Shown here in pieces: positions 30,414 through 38,618 of a stretch of 64,000 nucleotides of DNA (positions are counted from its first letter, which is position 1; each line of letters opens with the position of its first letter). The position numbers and the translations under genes are program-made. Below the pieces are notes generated by a model. The model did no database searches. It was not told the DNA's origin and was given only the letters and a program-made list of their open reading frames with translations. The stretch comes from Roseovarius nubinhibens ISM (GTDB lineage Bacteria > Pseudomonadota > Alphaproteobacteria > Rhodobacterales > Rhodobacteraceae): the NCBI RefSeq assembly GCF_000152625.1, contig NZ_CH724156.1, forward strand, positions 690,966 through 754,965, written 5' to 3'.

Positions 30414-31349
30414 TTAGAATGAAACCTGATCGCCGCCCTTGAGCCCGAGCCGCGCGCGCGCCTGCTCGGGCGTGGCGATGTCGAGACCGAGGCTTTCGAT
30501 GATGCCACGGATCTTGGTCACCTGATCCGCGTTGGAGCGGGCGAGCTGCCCCGGCCCGATGTAAAGACTGTCCTCGAGCCCGACCCGGACATTGCCGCCA
30601 AGCAGCGCCGCCTGCGTGGCAAAGCGCATCTGATGCCGCCCGGCGGCCAGCACAGACCATTCGTAACTGTCGCCAAAGAGCCGCTGCGCCACCCCGTGCA
30701 TATGCACGAGATTGTCGAGATCGGCCCCGACCCCGCCGAGGATGCCGAACACCATCTGGATGAAGAACGGCGGCTTGACCCAGCCCTGGTCGATCACCCA
30801 GGCGAGATTGTAGAGATGGCTCAGATCATAGCATTCAAACTCGAACTTGGTGCCATGGCCATCGCCCAGCTCGCGCATCGCATATTCGATATCGGCGAAT
30901 GTGTTGCGGAAGATGAAATCGCGGGTCATGTCGAGGAACTCGGGCTCCCAGTCATGTTTCCAGTCGCTGTATTTCGCCTTCATTGGGAAGATGCCGAAAT
31001 TCATCGAGCCCATGTTCATCGAGGCCATTTCCGGGCTGGCCCGGAGTGCCGCGCGCAGCCGGTCCTCGCGGCTCATGCCGAGGCCGCCGCCGGTCGAGAC
31101 ATTCATCACCGCGCCCGTCGCCTGTTTGATGCGCGGCAGGAACTGCATGAAGAGCTCTGGATCGGCATCGGGCTGGCCGGTTTCGGGGTTGCGGGCGTGC
31201 AGATGGATGATCGATGCCCCGGCCTCGGCCGCGCCGATGCTCGCCTCGGCGATCTCGCTCGGGGTGATCGGCAGATGCTCGGACATGGTGGGGGTGTGGA
31301 TGCCGCCGGTCGGCGCGCAGGTGATGATCACCGGGTTCGGTTTGGCCAT
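30414..31349 (-). CDS. Beta-keto acid cleavage enzyme (BKACE, DUF849)
   Basis: 311-residue zinc-dependent TIM-barrel enzyme that cleaves a beta-keto acid with acetyl-CoA, giving acetoacetate and a new acyl-CoA. Family marks are VIITCAPTGGIHTPTMS, the HxH zinc site in SIIHLHARNP, and the C-terminal RVGLEDSLYIGPGQLA. The ATG at 31349 begins the homology (MAKPNPV); the upstream extension to 31457 falls inside the SDR gene. In L-carnitine catabolism a BKACE cleaves 3-dehydrocarnitine to betainyl-CoA and acetoacetate, which fits the carnitine-type dehydrogenase in the same operon. The betainyl-CoA thioesterase is missing here. Confidence 0.9.
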   Translation of the reverse strand: MAKPNPVIITCAPTGGIHTPTMSEHLPITPSEIAEASIGAAEAGASIIHLHARNPETGQPDADPELFMQFLPRIKQATGAVMNVSTGGGLGMSREDRLRAALRASPEMASMNMGSMNFGIFPMKAKYSDWKHDWEPEFLDMTRDFIFRNTFADIEYAMRELGDGHGTKFEFECYDLSHLYNLAWVIDQGWVKPPFFIQMVFGILGGVGADLDNLVHMHGVAQRLFGDSYEWSVLAAGRHQMRFATQAALLGGNVRVGLEDSLYIGPGQLARSNADQVTKIRGIIESLGLDIATPEQARARLGLKGGDQVSF

Positions 31350-31363
31350 GGTCGCGGTCCCCG

Positions 31364-32155
31364 TCAGAGTTTCATCTGTTGCACTTGCGCCGAGAGCCCG
31401 CCGTCGAGCACCCAGAGCTGACCGCTGGCATAGCGGGCCTCGTCGGAGGCGAGCCAATTGACGAGGTTGGCGATGTCGTCGGGCGTGCCATAGCTGCGCA
31501 TCGGGTGCACATCGCGCACCGCCTGTTGCAGCTCGTCGATGCCCTTGCCGCCGCCGCCCGAACCGTCGCCGGTGAAAAAGCTCTGCAGCATCGGCGTGTC
31601 GATATAGCCGGGGCAGATGGCGTTGACGCGGATGCCTTCAGGACCGTGATCGCAGGCCATGGCGCGGGTCAGCGCGTGCACCGCGCCCTTGGTCGCGCAA
31701 TAGGCGGCGAGGCCGGGATCGGCGATGAACCCGTCATAGCTGCCGAAATTGATCAGGCTGGCAGTGGTGCCACCCTGGGCCGCCGCCCGCATCAAGGGCA
31801 GCGCATGTTTCGAGGTGAGAAACGTGCCGGTGACATTGACTGCAAAGGACCGGTTCCATTCCTCGAGCGTGGTGTGCTCGATGGTCTTTTCGATCTCGAT
31901 CCCCGCCGCGTTGACGAGAATATCAAGCTTGCCCGCCGCCTCGCGCACCTCTGCCATGGCGGCGATCACCTCGGCCTCGTCCGCCACATCGAGCCGCAGG
32001 AACTGCCCCGGCGCCGTGCCCGCGCCGAGCGATCCGCCCTCGTTCAGATCGGCGGCATAGACCGTCGCCCCTTCGCGCATCAACCGCGCACAGATGGCGC
32101 GCCCGATGCCGCCGCGCCCGCCGGTCACCAATGCGACCTTGCCTTCCAACATCAT
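31364..32155 (-). CDS. Short-chain dehydrogenase/reductase (second)
   Basis: 263-residue classical SDR. The cofactor loop is LVTGGRGGIGRAI, NAAG lies in LVNAAGIEIEK, and NFGSYD with YCATKGA give the catalytic residues. The first methionine at 32155 overlaps the sulfatase stop as ATGA, which fixes the start; the open frame to 32209 is inside the sulfatase. Its best-looking relatives are alcohol dehydrogenases of the 3-hydroxybutyrate and sorbitol groups. It may recycle the acetoacetate/3-hydroxybutyrate released by the BKACE, or oxidise the hydroxyl of the sulfatase product. Confidence 0.88.
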   Translation of the reverse strand: MMLEGKVALVTGGRGGIGRAICARLMREGATVYAADLNEGGSLGAGTAPGQFLRLDVADEAEVIAAMAEVREAAGKLDILVNAAGIEIEKTIEHTTLEEWNRSFAVNVTGTFLTSKHALPLMRAAAQGGTTASLINFGSYDGFIADPGLAAYCATKGAVHALTRAMACDHGPEGIRVNAICPGYIDTPMLQSFFTGDGSGGGGKGIDELQQAVRDVHPMRSYGTPDDIANLVNWLASDEARYASGQLWVLDGGLSAQVQQMKL

Positions 32156-33708
32156 TTGTCTGTCTCCTTCAGGGGCGGGTATCTGTACCGCGCCGCCGCC
32201 ACCGTCCAATCCATGTGATTGCGGACATATTCCTGGCTCGCATCGCGCGGCGGGTTGTAATCCCAGCTCTCGCCGCCCGCCGCCTCCATCGCCGCATGAA
32301 GCCGGCGCCGCGAGCGTTGCGTCGCGATGATATCGGCCCGCAGTTTCTCGCCATCCCAGCGCCCGGCCAGCTCTTCGGCGAACATGCGCGCGCGGCAGGC
32401 GTAATCGGGGTCCTCGACCCGGTTCACCCGCTCGCCGGGATCGACAGAGAGATCATAGAGCTGTGGCGGATCGCCATCGCAATGGATGTATTTGAGATCG
32501 CCACGCCGGATCATGAACACCGGCCAAGCGGTCATCTCGGCGCAATATTCGCTGATCGCCTCGTCCTGCGGATCGGCCTCGCCGCGCGCCAATGGCATCA
32601 GGCTGCGCCCATCCACCGGCTCGCCCAGCACGCTCTCGTCAGCGCCGGCAATCTCGAGGAAACTCGGCAAGAGATCGATGAGCGAACAGGCGTTGGCTGC
32701 CGCGCCCTGCACCACCCCCGGCCCCGCCATGATGAGCGGCACCCGCGCGGAATGCTCGAAAAAGTTCATCTTGTACCACAGCCCGCGCTCGCCCAGCATA
32801 TCGCCATGGTCGGCGGTGACGATGACCACGGTGTTGTCGAGCTCGCCGGTCTCATCGAGGGTTTTCACCAGCGCGCCGATCTTGCTGTCGAAATAGCTCA
32901 CATTGGCGAGATAGGCGCGCCGCGCCCGGATCACCTCGTCGCGCGAGAGCGGCACATAGGAGGCCTCGATCCCATCCATGAGCCGCCGCGAAAACGGGTC
33001 GTGATCGGCGAGCGGCAGCACCTCGGGCAGCTCGATCTCGTCATCGGAATAGAGATCCCACCATTCGGGCCGCGCCACATAGGGATCATGCGGATGGATG
33101 AAGGACGCCACCATGCATAACGGCGCCTCCTGCCCAGCCGCCCGGTCGCGCGCCCGGTCGATGAGCCAGCGCCGCGCGGCAAATTCCACCTCGTCATCGT
33201 AATCGGTCTGGAACGTGGCAATGGCACAACCGCTTTCCTTGACGGTCTGCATGTTGTGATACCATTTGTCGATCCGCTCGTCCGGGGCCTCCCAATCCGG
33301 GGTCCAGGCGAAATCGGAGGGGTAGATGTCGGTGGTCACCCGGTCCTGAAACCCATGTTTCTGATCGGGGCCGACGAAATGCATCTTGCCCGAGAGACAG
33401 GTGCGATAGCCCAGCGCCGACAGGTAATGGGCAAAGGTTGGCACCGTGGCGCGGAACTCAGACGCGTTGTCATAGGCGGCGATGCGGCTGATGAGCTGTC
33501 CCGACATGAAGGCAAAGCGTGACGGCGCGCAGAGCGGCGCGTTGCAATAGGCCGCGTCGAACCGCATGCCCCGCGCCGCCAGCGCATCCATATGCGGGGT
33601 CTTGGCCACCTGATGCCCATAGGCGCCGGTGAAATGCGGCGCGAGCTGATCGGCCATGATCACCACGATATTGGGACGCCGCGACGTGCCCTTGGCGGCC
33701 GCGCTCAT
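32152..33708 (-). CDS. Sulfatase, choline-sulfatase (BetC)-like
   Basis: 518-residue type I sulfatase. The catalytic Cys60 lies in the CAPSR motif (residues 60-64) and must be converted to formylglycine by a maturation enzyme not seen here. NIVVIMADQL, SGKMHFVGPDQKHGF, FIHPHDPYVARPEWWDLY and TADHGDMLGERGLWYKMNFFEHSARVPL match choline-sulfatase BetC closely. The C-terminal YVRNHMDW is also BetC-like. There is no signal peptide, so a sulfated osmolyte is imported first. Choline-O-sulfate is the likeliest substrate; a related sulfated quaternary amine is possible. The gene overlaps both neighbours by 4 bp (ATGA). Confidence 0.88.
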   Translation of the reverse strand: MSAAAKGTSRRPNIVVIMADQLAPHFTGAYGHQVAKTPHMDALAARGMRFDAAYCNAPLCAPSRFAFMSGQLISRIAAYDNASEFRATVPTFAHYLSALGYRTCLSGKMHFVGPDQKHGFQDRVTTDIYPSDFAWTPDWEAPDERIDKWYHNMQTVKESGCAIATFQTDYDDEVEFAARRWLIDRARDRAAGQEAPLCMVASFIHPHDPYVARPEWWDLYSDDEIELPEVLPLADHDPFSRRLMDGIEASYVPLSRDEVIRARRAYLANVSYFDSKIGALVKTLDETGELDNTVVIVTADHGDMLGERGLWYKMNFFEHSARVPLIMAGPGVVQGAAANACSLIDLLPSFLEIAGADESVLGEPVDGRSLMPLARGEADPQDEAISEYCAEMTAWPVFMIRRGDLKYIHCDGDPPQLYDLSVDPGERVNRVEDPDYACRARMFAEELAGRWDGEKLRADIIATQRSRRRLHAAMEAAGGESWDYNPPRDASQEYVRNHMDWTVAAARYRYPPLKETDK

Positions 33709-34868
33709 CGCGCGGCCCGGTCTGCAGCCCGTTTTGCCGCCTGAGCGTAGGCGTCGAGAACGAGCCCGTGGAAATGATGCACCGCATGTTCCGATTTGCC
33801 CGAACCGCTGGGATCGCTGACGATCCGGCCCTGAGCAAAAGCGGGGGTGTTCATGCCGCGCTGCACGCTCTCAACAAGGCTAATGTCTTCGACCTGCAGC
33901 ACCTCGTCGAGATAGCGGATCGCATCGCGTTCCATCGCATCCGGTTCCGGCGTCTCGAGATAGAAATCATAGGTCTCGAGCGTCTTGTCCGGCCCCACCG
34001 GGATAATGTTGAGCACGATCATGCTCGACCGGCCAGGATAGCGCATGAGACAGGTCGTGGGCCAAAGCCACCAGACCGCATGGGTGCGCACCGTGGCGTT
34101 CGACACGTCATAGGCGCTGTTTTCGCCCTGGCCCGCATCCGCCATATGCGAGGAATAGATGCCGTAGGTGGTCACCTTATAGGTGTCCATATCCACCAGA
34201 TCGCAGAAATCCTTATGCGCGGTCGGGCAGTGATAGCATTCGAGGAAATTGTCGACGACATTCTTCCAGTTCGAATTGATCTCATAGGTCAGCCGATGCC
34301 CGAAGGTGAGCTGATCCACATCCGGCGCCCAATGGCGGATTTCGGTTTCGAGATTGCCCGATTGTTCCGCCAGCGGCGCGGCGTCGGGGTCGAGATTGAC
34401 AAAAACAAACCCCGCGAATTCACTGACCTGCACCGCGTCGAGGCAGATGTCCTTGGGATTGAAATCCTCGAGATGGTCGGTCTCTGGCGCGCGCACCAGC
34501 TGCCCGTCGAGCTTGTAGACCCAGGCGTGATAGGGGCACATGATCCGCGTCGTGTTGCCCTCGCCGCGGAGCAGCTCATGCGCGCGGTGTTTGCAGACGT
34601 TGTAGAAGGCGCGCAGCACGCCGTCGCGGTCGCGCAGCACGGCGACCGGCTGACCGGCGATCTCGATGGCGATATAGGCCCCCGGCTCGCGCAGCTTTTC
34701 GACATGGCAAACCCATTGCCAGCTGCGCCCGAGGATCGCGGCGCGGTCGGCCTGAAACCATTCCTGCCGCGTATAGGCATCGGCCTTGAGCGACAGCGAC
34801 CGGCCCGCCTCTGGCGCATAGCCCTCGCCGATCCGGGCGAACGCATCCTTTGATGGCATTTCGAACAT
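33705..34868 (-). CDS. Rieske non-heme iron oxygenase, large subunit (CntA/GbcA type)
   Basis: 387-residue alpha subunit. The Rieske [2Fe-2S] ligands are Cys92, His94, Cys111 and His114, and the mononuclear iron site is Glu210-x2-His213-x4-His218 in LECYHCPTAHKDF. This architecture and the context suggest a quaternary-ammonium monooxygenase of the glycine betaine/carnitine/stachydrine group. The ATG at 34868 has GGGAGG 5 bp upstream. There is no ferredoxin reductase subunit (GbcB/CntB) in the window. The ATGA overlap with betC shows co-translation. Confidence 0.85.
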   Translation of the reverse strand: MFEMPSKDAFARIGEGYAPEAGRSLSLKADAYTRQEWFQADRAAILGRSWQWVCHVEKLREPGAYIAIEIAGQPVAVLRDRDGVLRAFYNVCKHRAHELLRGEGNTTRIMCPYHAWVYKLDGQLVRAPETDHLEDFNPKDICLDAVQVSEFAGFVFVNLDPDAAPLAEQSGNLETEIRHWAPDVDQLTFGHRLTYEINSNWKNVVDNFLECYHCPTAHKDFCDLVDMDTYKVTTYGIYSSHMADAGQGENSAYDVSNATVRTHAVWWLWPTTCLMRYPGRSSMIVLNIIPVGPDKTLETYDFYLETPEPDAMERDAIRYLDEVLQVEDISLVESVQRGMNTPAFAQGRIVSDPSGSGKSEHAVHHFHGLVLDAYAQAAKRAADRAAR

Positions 34869-34998
34869 GGCAGCCTCCCGAGCTTTGCTGTGGTCGCGGC
34901 ACCGCATCCCGGGTGCCCTATGATCTCAGCATCCTCTCAAACGGCCCGGTAAACCACACTTAGATCGCCGTCCATTTATCCTAATTCGACACGCACGC

Positions 34999-36030
34999 TC
35001 ATTTTTCGCGGCTTGGACGGTGCATCGGCCAGGCGCGAAACTCAAAGGGCACGCGGCCCTCGACCCGGTCTTGGCGCGGTGGCAGGCCAAACCTCTCCTT
35101 GTAGGAGCGCGAGAAATGCACCTGTGTCGAAAACCCCGAGGCGAGCGCCACCTGCGCCAGCGGCATCTCGGTCTGGGTCACCAGCCCGCGCGCCCGGTCG
35201 AGGCGAATGTCACGATAGTAGAGCGCCGGGGTCCTGCCCACATAGGTGCGAAAGAGCCGTTCCAGCTGACGCTGCGACAGTCCGGCGCGGTCGCTGATCT
35301 CGGGCAGGCTCAGCGGTTGTTCGAGATGGCGCTCCATCTCGGTGATGGCGCGGCGCACGGAGACCGGCGCGCTGTTGCCCAGCGGTTCGAGCGCCTCGAC
35401 ATTCTGCTGGCTGCCCGCCGGGCGCACGCTTTGATGAAACACATAGCGGGCGGCGGCATTGGCGATGTCGTCGCCATGGGTGCCACGCAGGATGTTGAGC
35501 GCGAAATCCACCGCCGCGCTGCCACCGCAACAGGTGATGCGATTGCCATCATAGACAAAGAGATCCTCGGTCAGCTCGCAATCGGGATACATCTCGCCAA
35601 AGGCGTCGATATGTTCGTAATGCACCGTCGCCCGCCGCCCGTCTAGAAGCCCCGCCTCAGCAAGGATAAAGGCCCCGGTGTCGAGCCCGCCCAAGGTCGC
35701 CCCCTGCCGCGCCCAGCGCCAGAGCGCGCTGTGCAATTGCGGGCTGCGATTGGCCTCGGGCGTCCAGCTGCTCGACACGATCACCATGTCGGGCGCAGTC
35801 TCTCCCCGCGCCTCGCGCAGCTCTGATAGCGGCCTTGTGTCGATCACCATGCCATTGCTCGCAGGGCAGGCCCCGCCCTTTTCCGAGACGATCTGCCAGC
35901 GCACCAAGCCCCGGCCTTCAAGGTAATTGGCGGCGCGAAACGGGTCGAGAAACCCGGCGGTGGCGCTCATGTTGAAATGCGGGGTGAGCAGCACCAGAAG
36001 GTTGAGCGTGCCACGGTTGAGCGGGTCCAT
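34999..36030 (-). CDS. GlxA-type AraC-family regulator (GbdR/CdhR-like)
   Basis: 343-residue regulator with an N-terminal DJ-1/PfpI-like (GATase1) ligand domain (LVLLTPHFNMSATAGFLDPFRAANYL), then GLDTGAFILAEAGLLDGRRATVHYEH, and a C-terminal double AraC helix-turn-helix (LPEISDRAGLSQRQLERLF and PLAQVALASGFSTQVHFSRSYKERFG). This architecture is that of GbdR and CdhR, which control glycine betaine and carnitine catabolism in Pseudomonas. It lies within the run of quaternary-amine genes, supporting that function. The start ATG at 36030 has AGGCG upstream; the longer frame is less likely. Confidence 0.86.
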   Translation of the reverse strand: MDPLNRGTLNLLVLLTPHFNMSATAGFLDPFRAANYLEGRGLVRWQIVSEKGGACPASNGMVIDTRPLSELREARGETAPDMVIVSSSWTPEANRSPQLHSALWRWARQGATLGGLDTGAFILAEAGLLDGRRATVHYEHIDAFGEMYPDCELTEDLFVYDGNRITCCGGSAAVDFALNILRGTHGDDIANAAARYVFHQSVRPAGSQQNVEALEPLGNSAPVSVRRAITEMERHLEQPLSLPEISDRAGLSQRQLERLFRTYVGRTPALYYRDIRLDRARGLVTQTEMPLAQVALASGFSTQVHFSRSYKERFGLPPRQDRVEGRVPFEFRAWPMHRPSREK

Positions 36031-36139
36031 CTGTCGCCTCAGGTTCAGTTTTCGGGGACAGTTAACCTTATGCGACATGCCGCCGCGCTGTCACGCGGTT
36101 TGGCGCGGCGGGCATTCTGGGTATTTGGAACCAGAAAGA

Positions 36140-36169
36140 GGCGCGCGGCCCGGAGAAGGATCGCGCGCC
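36140..36169 (-). terminator. Hairpin after the DMGDH-like gene
   Basis: GGCGCGCG/CGCGCGCC stem (36140-36147 with 36162-36169), 14-nt loop, followed on the minus strand by TCTTTCTGG. The weak T-tract makes it a probable terminator only. Confidence 0.5.
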
Positions 36170-36184
36170 GGACTTGGCAGAGTT

Positions 36185-38596
36185 TCAGGCCTTTTGCCGG
36201 GCGTTGTCGGGGTCCCAGACCGGCGCGTCATGCAGTGTGAATGCGCGCCGTTCGCCGAGCACCACCACCTCGAGCCCTTCGGTGATCTCGGGGGAGACAT
36301 AGGCAAAGGCGAGGCTCTTGCCGGTGGCATGGCCATAGCCGCCCGAGGTGCAGACGCCGACGACCCGGTCGCCCTGCATCACCGCCTCGCCGCCATAGAT
36401 GTCGCAATCCGTGGCAGCCACCTCGCCATAGACGAGCTTGGTCACGATGCCCTCTTGGTGGACCTTCTCGGTGGCCGCGCGGCCGATGAAATCGCCCTTG
36501 TCAGGTGCATAGAACCTCTGGCAATCGGCCTCGATCAGCGTGATTTCATTGGTGAGCTCTGCCGCATAGCCGCGATAGCCCTTTTCCATGCGCAGCGAAT
36601 TGACCGCCTGCACGCCGAAATCGGCGATGCCGTGGTCAGTGCCCGAGGCCCAGATCGCATCGTAGAGACGCGCCAGATCGGCCATGGGCGCGTGCAGCTC
36701 CCAGCCAAGCTCGCCCACATAGTTCACGCGCAGGGCGCGCACCGGGATGCCCGCGATCTCGATCTCCTGACCCGAGAGCCAGCGGAAGCCCGCGTTGCTC
36801 AGATCGGCGTCGGTGAGAGGCGCCAGCACGTCGCGGGACTTGGGCCCGGCCACCACCAGCATGCCATAGCGGTCGGTCACATTGCTGATCTCGACATCCG
36901 CGCCTGCGGCAAGGCTGAGCTGATCGCGCGCCATCCGTTCGGTGCCTGCGCCCGAGAGCACATAGAACCGGTCGTCGCCGAGACGGGTGATCGTCCATTC
37001 GCCCTCGATCCGGCCATTTTCCGACAGCACATGGGTGAGCGTGATGCCGCCTTGCTTGCGCGGCAGCCGGTTGGCGGTGAGCCGGTCGAGCAGCGCCTCG
37101 GCACCGGGGCCGGAGACGTCGAACTTGGCAAAGCTCGACAGGTCCATGACGCCCACCCGCTCGCGCACGGCACGGCATTCCTCGGCCACGATGTCAAAGA
37201 CGTTGTTGCGGCGGTATTGCAGCTTTTCCTCGAACCCGTCGGGGGCGAAATACTTGGGCCGTTCCCAGCCATAGACCTCGGTGTAGACCGCGCCCTTGGA
37301 TTTGAGCGGCGCGTAGAGCGGTGTCACCCGGCTCGGGCGGCCAGCATGCACCTCGCGGCCCGGCAGCGGCGTCTCGAACATGTTCTCGTAATCGTCAAAG
37401 CTCTTGGCGCGGGTATAGTCCGGCGTGGCATAGGCCCCGAAGCGGCGCGGATCGACGCAATGCATGTTGATCTCGGCATCGCCATGCACCATCCATTGCG
37501 CGAGATATTTGCCGGTGCCCGCGCCCTGCGCGATGCCGATGGCCGAGCCGCAGCATTGCCAGAAATTGCGCAGCCCCGGCGCCGGACCGACCAGCGGATT
37601 GCCGTCCGGCGTGTGCGGGATGGCGCCGTTGATGATCCGCTTGATCCCGGCATTGGCAAAGATCGGCATCCGTTCGAGCGCCTTTTCAAGCCAGGGCGCG
37701 ATCCGGTCGATATCGCCCTCGAAAAGCTCGTTCTCGCTGTCCCATTCGGGAAAGCCGCCGCGCCCGGCCCAGGCTTCGCGGCTGCCGTAATGTTCATAGA
37801 TGCCGACGAGCCCGGCCTTTTGTTCCTGCCGGTAATAGCCCGCGGTGGCCGGGTCGCGCATCACCGGCAATTCAAAATCGCTGCCGGCGAATTCCGCCAG
37901 CGGTTCGGTCACCAGATATTGGTGTTCCATATTGGTGATCGGCGTTTCGACACCGACCCATTTGCCCACCTCGCGGGCATAGCAGCCGGCGGCGTTGACC
38001 ACATGCTCGGCCCGGACGGTGCCCTGATCGGTCACCACGTCGAATTCGCCCGAGGGCAGAACCTGAATATCGGTGACGCGGGTGCGGCGGATGATCGTGG
38101 CCCCCATCTGCCGCGCGCCCGCCGCCATCGCGTTGCAGGCGCTCGACGGGTCCACATGGCCATCCATATTGGTATAGGCCCCGGCGAGGATGCCGTCGGT
38201 CTCGAGCCACGGGTTAAGCTCCTTGATGCGCTCTGGCCCGATGACCTCCATGTGAAAGCCGACATTGGCCGAGAACCCGGCCACATGGCGGAACCAATCC
38301 ACCTCTTCCTGCGTCGTTGCCAGCCGGATACCGCCACAGCCATGCCAGCCCGCGGGCTGACCGGTGATCTCTTCCAGACGCGGGTAGAGCGTGTTGGAAT
38401 AATGGTGGATCTTGGCCATGTTGTAATTGCTGATAAAGCTCGGGCATTGGCCCGCCGCATGCCAGGTCGATCCGCTGGTCAATTCGCCCTTCTCGATGAG
38501 CAGGACATCTTTCCAGCCTTCTTCGGCGAGGTGATAGGCAAGCCCGACCCCCATCATGCCGCCCCCGACGATCACGACCTTTGCATGTGATTGCAT
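36185..38596 (-). CDS. FAD-dependent dimethylglycine/sarcosine dehydrogenase-like protein
   Basis: 803-residue protein with four domains in order: a DAO-type FAD domain (VVIVGGGMMGVGLAYHLAEEG, then GSTWHAAGQ, where His is the covalent FAD site in DMGDH relatives), a FAO_M middle domain, and GcvT aminomethyltransferase N- and C-terminal domains that bind tetrahydrofolate. It would oxidatively demethylate dimethylglycine or sarcosine and pass formaldehyde to THF. Start ATG at 38596; the frame extends to 38632. It ends upstream of the regulator gene, with a hairpin between. The MttB homologue just before it hints at one-carbon recovery from glycine betaine. Confidence 0.9.
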   Translation of the reverse strand: MQSHAKVVIVGGGMMGVGLAYHLAEEGWKDVLLIEKGELTSGSTWHAAGQCPSFISNYNMAKIHHYSNTLYPRLEEITGQPAGWHGCGGIRLATTQEEVDWFRHVAGFSANVGFHMEVIGPERIKELNPWLETDGILAGAYTNMDGHVDPSSACNAMAAGARQMGATIIRRTRVTDIQVLPSGEFDVVTDQGTVRAEHVVNAAGCYAREVGKWVGVETPITNMEHQYLVTEPLAEFAGSDFELPVMRDPATAGYYRQEQKAGLVGIYEHYGSREAWAGRGGFPEWDSENELFEGDIDRIAPWLEKALERMPIFANAGIKRIINGAIPHTPDGNPLVGPAPGLRNFWQCCGSAIGIAQGAGTGKYLAQWMVHGDAEINMHCVDPRRFGAYATPDYTRAKSFDDYENMFETPLPGREVHAGRPSRVTPLYAPLKSKGAVYTEVYGWERPKYFAPDGFEEKLQYRRNNVFDIVAEECRAVRERVGVMDLSSFAKFDVSGPGAEALLDRLTANRLPRKQGGITLTHVLSENGRIEGEWTITRLGDDRFYVLSGAGTERMARDQLSLAAGADVEISNVTDRYGMLVVAGPKSRDVLAPLTDADLSNAGFRWLSGQEIEIAGIPVRALRVNYVGELGWELHAPMADLARLYDAIWASGTDHGIADFGVQAVNSLRMEKGYRGYAAELTNEITLIEADCQRFYAPDKGDFIGRAATEKVHQEGIVTKLVYGEVAATDCDIYGGEAVMQGDRVVGVCTSGGYGHATGKSLAFAYVSPEITEGLEVVVLGERRAFTLHDAPVWDPDNARQKA

Positions 38597-38618
38597 GAGC
38601 AAATTCCTTTTCTTGAGA

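Noticed and set aside
35927..38590. Plus-strand ORF of 887 codons
   Set aside because: Antisense shadow of the DMGDH-like gene in GC-rich DNA; no homology and it is rich in His, Arg and Ala of the shadow type. The sense gene has complete FAD and GcvT motifs.
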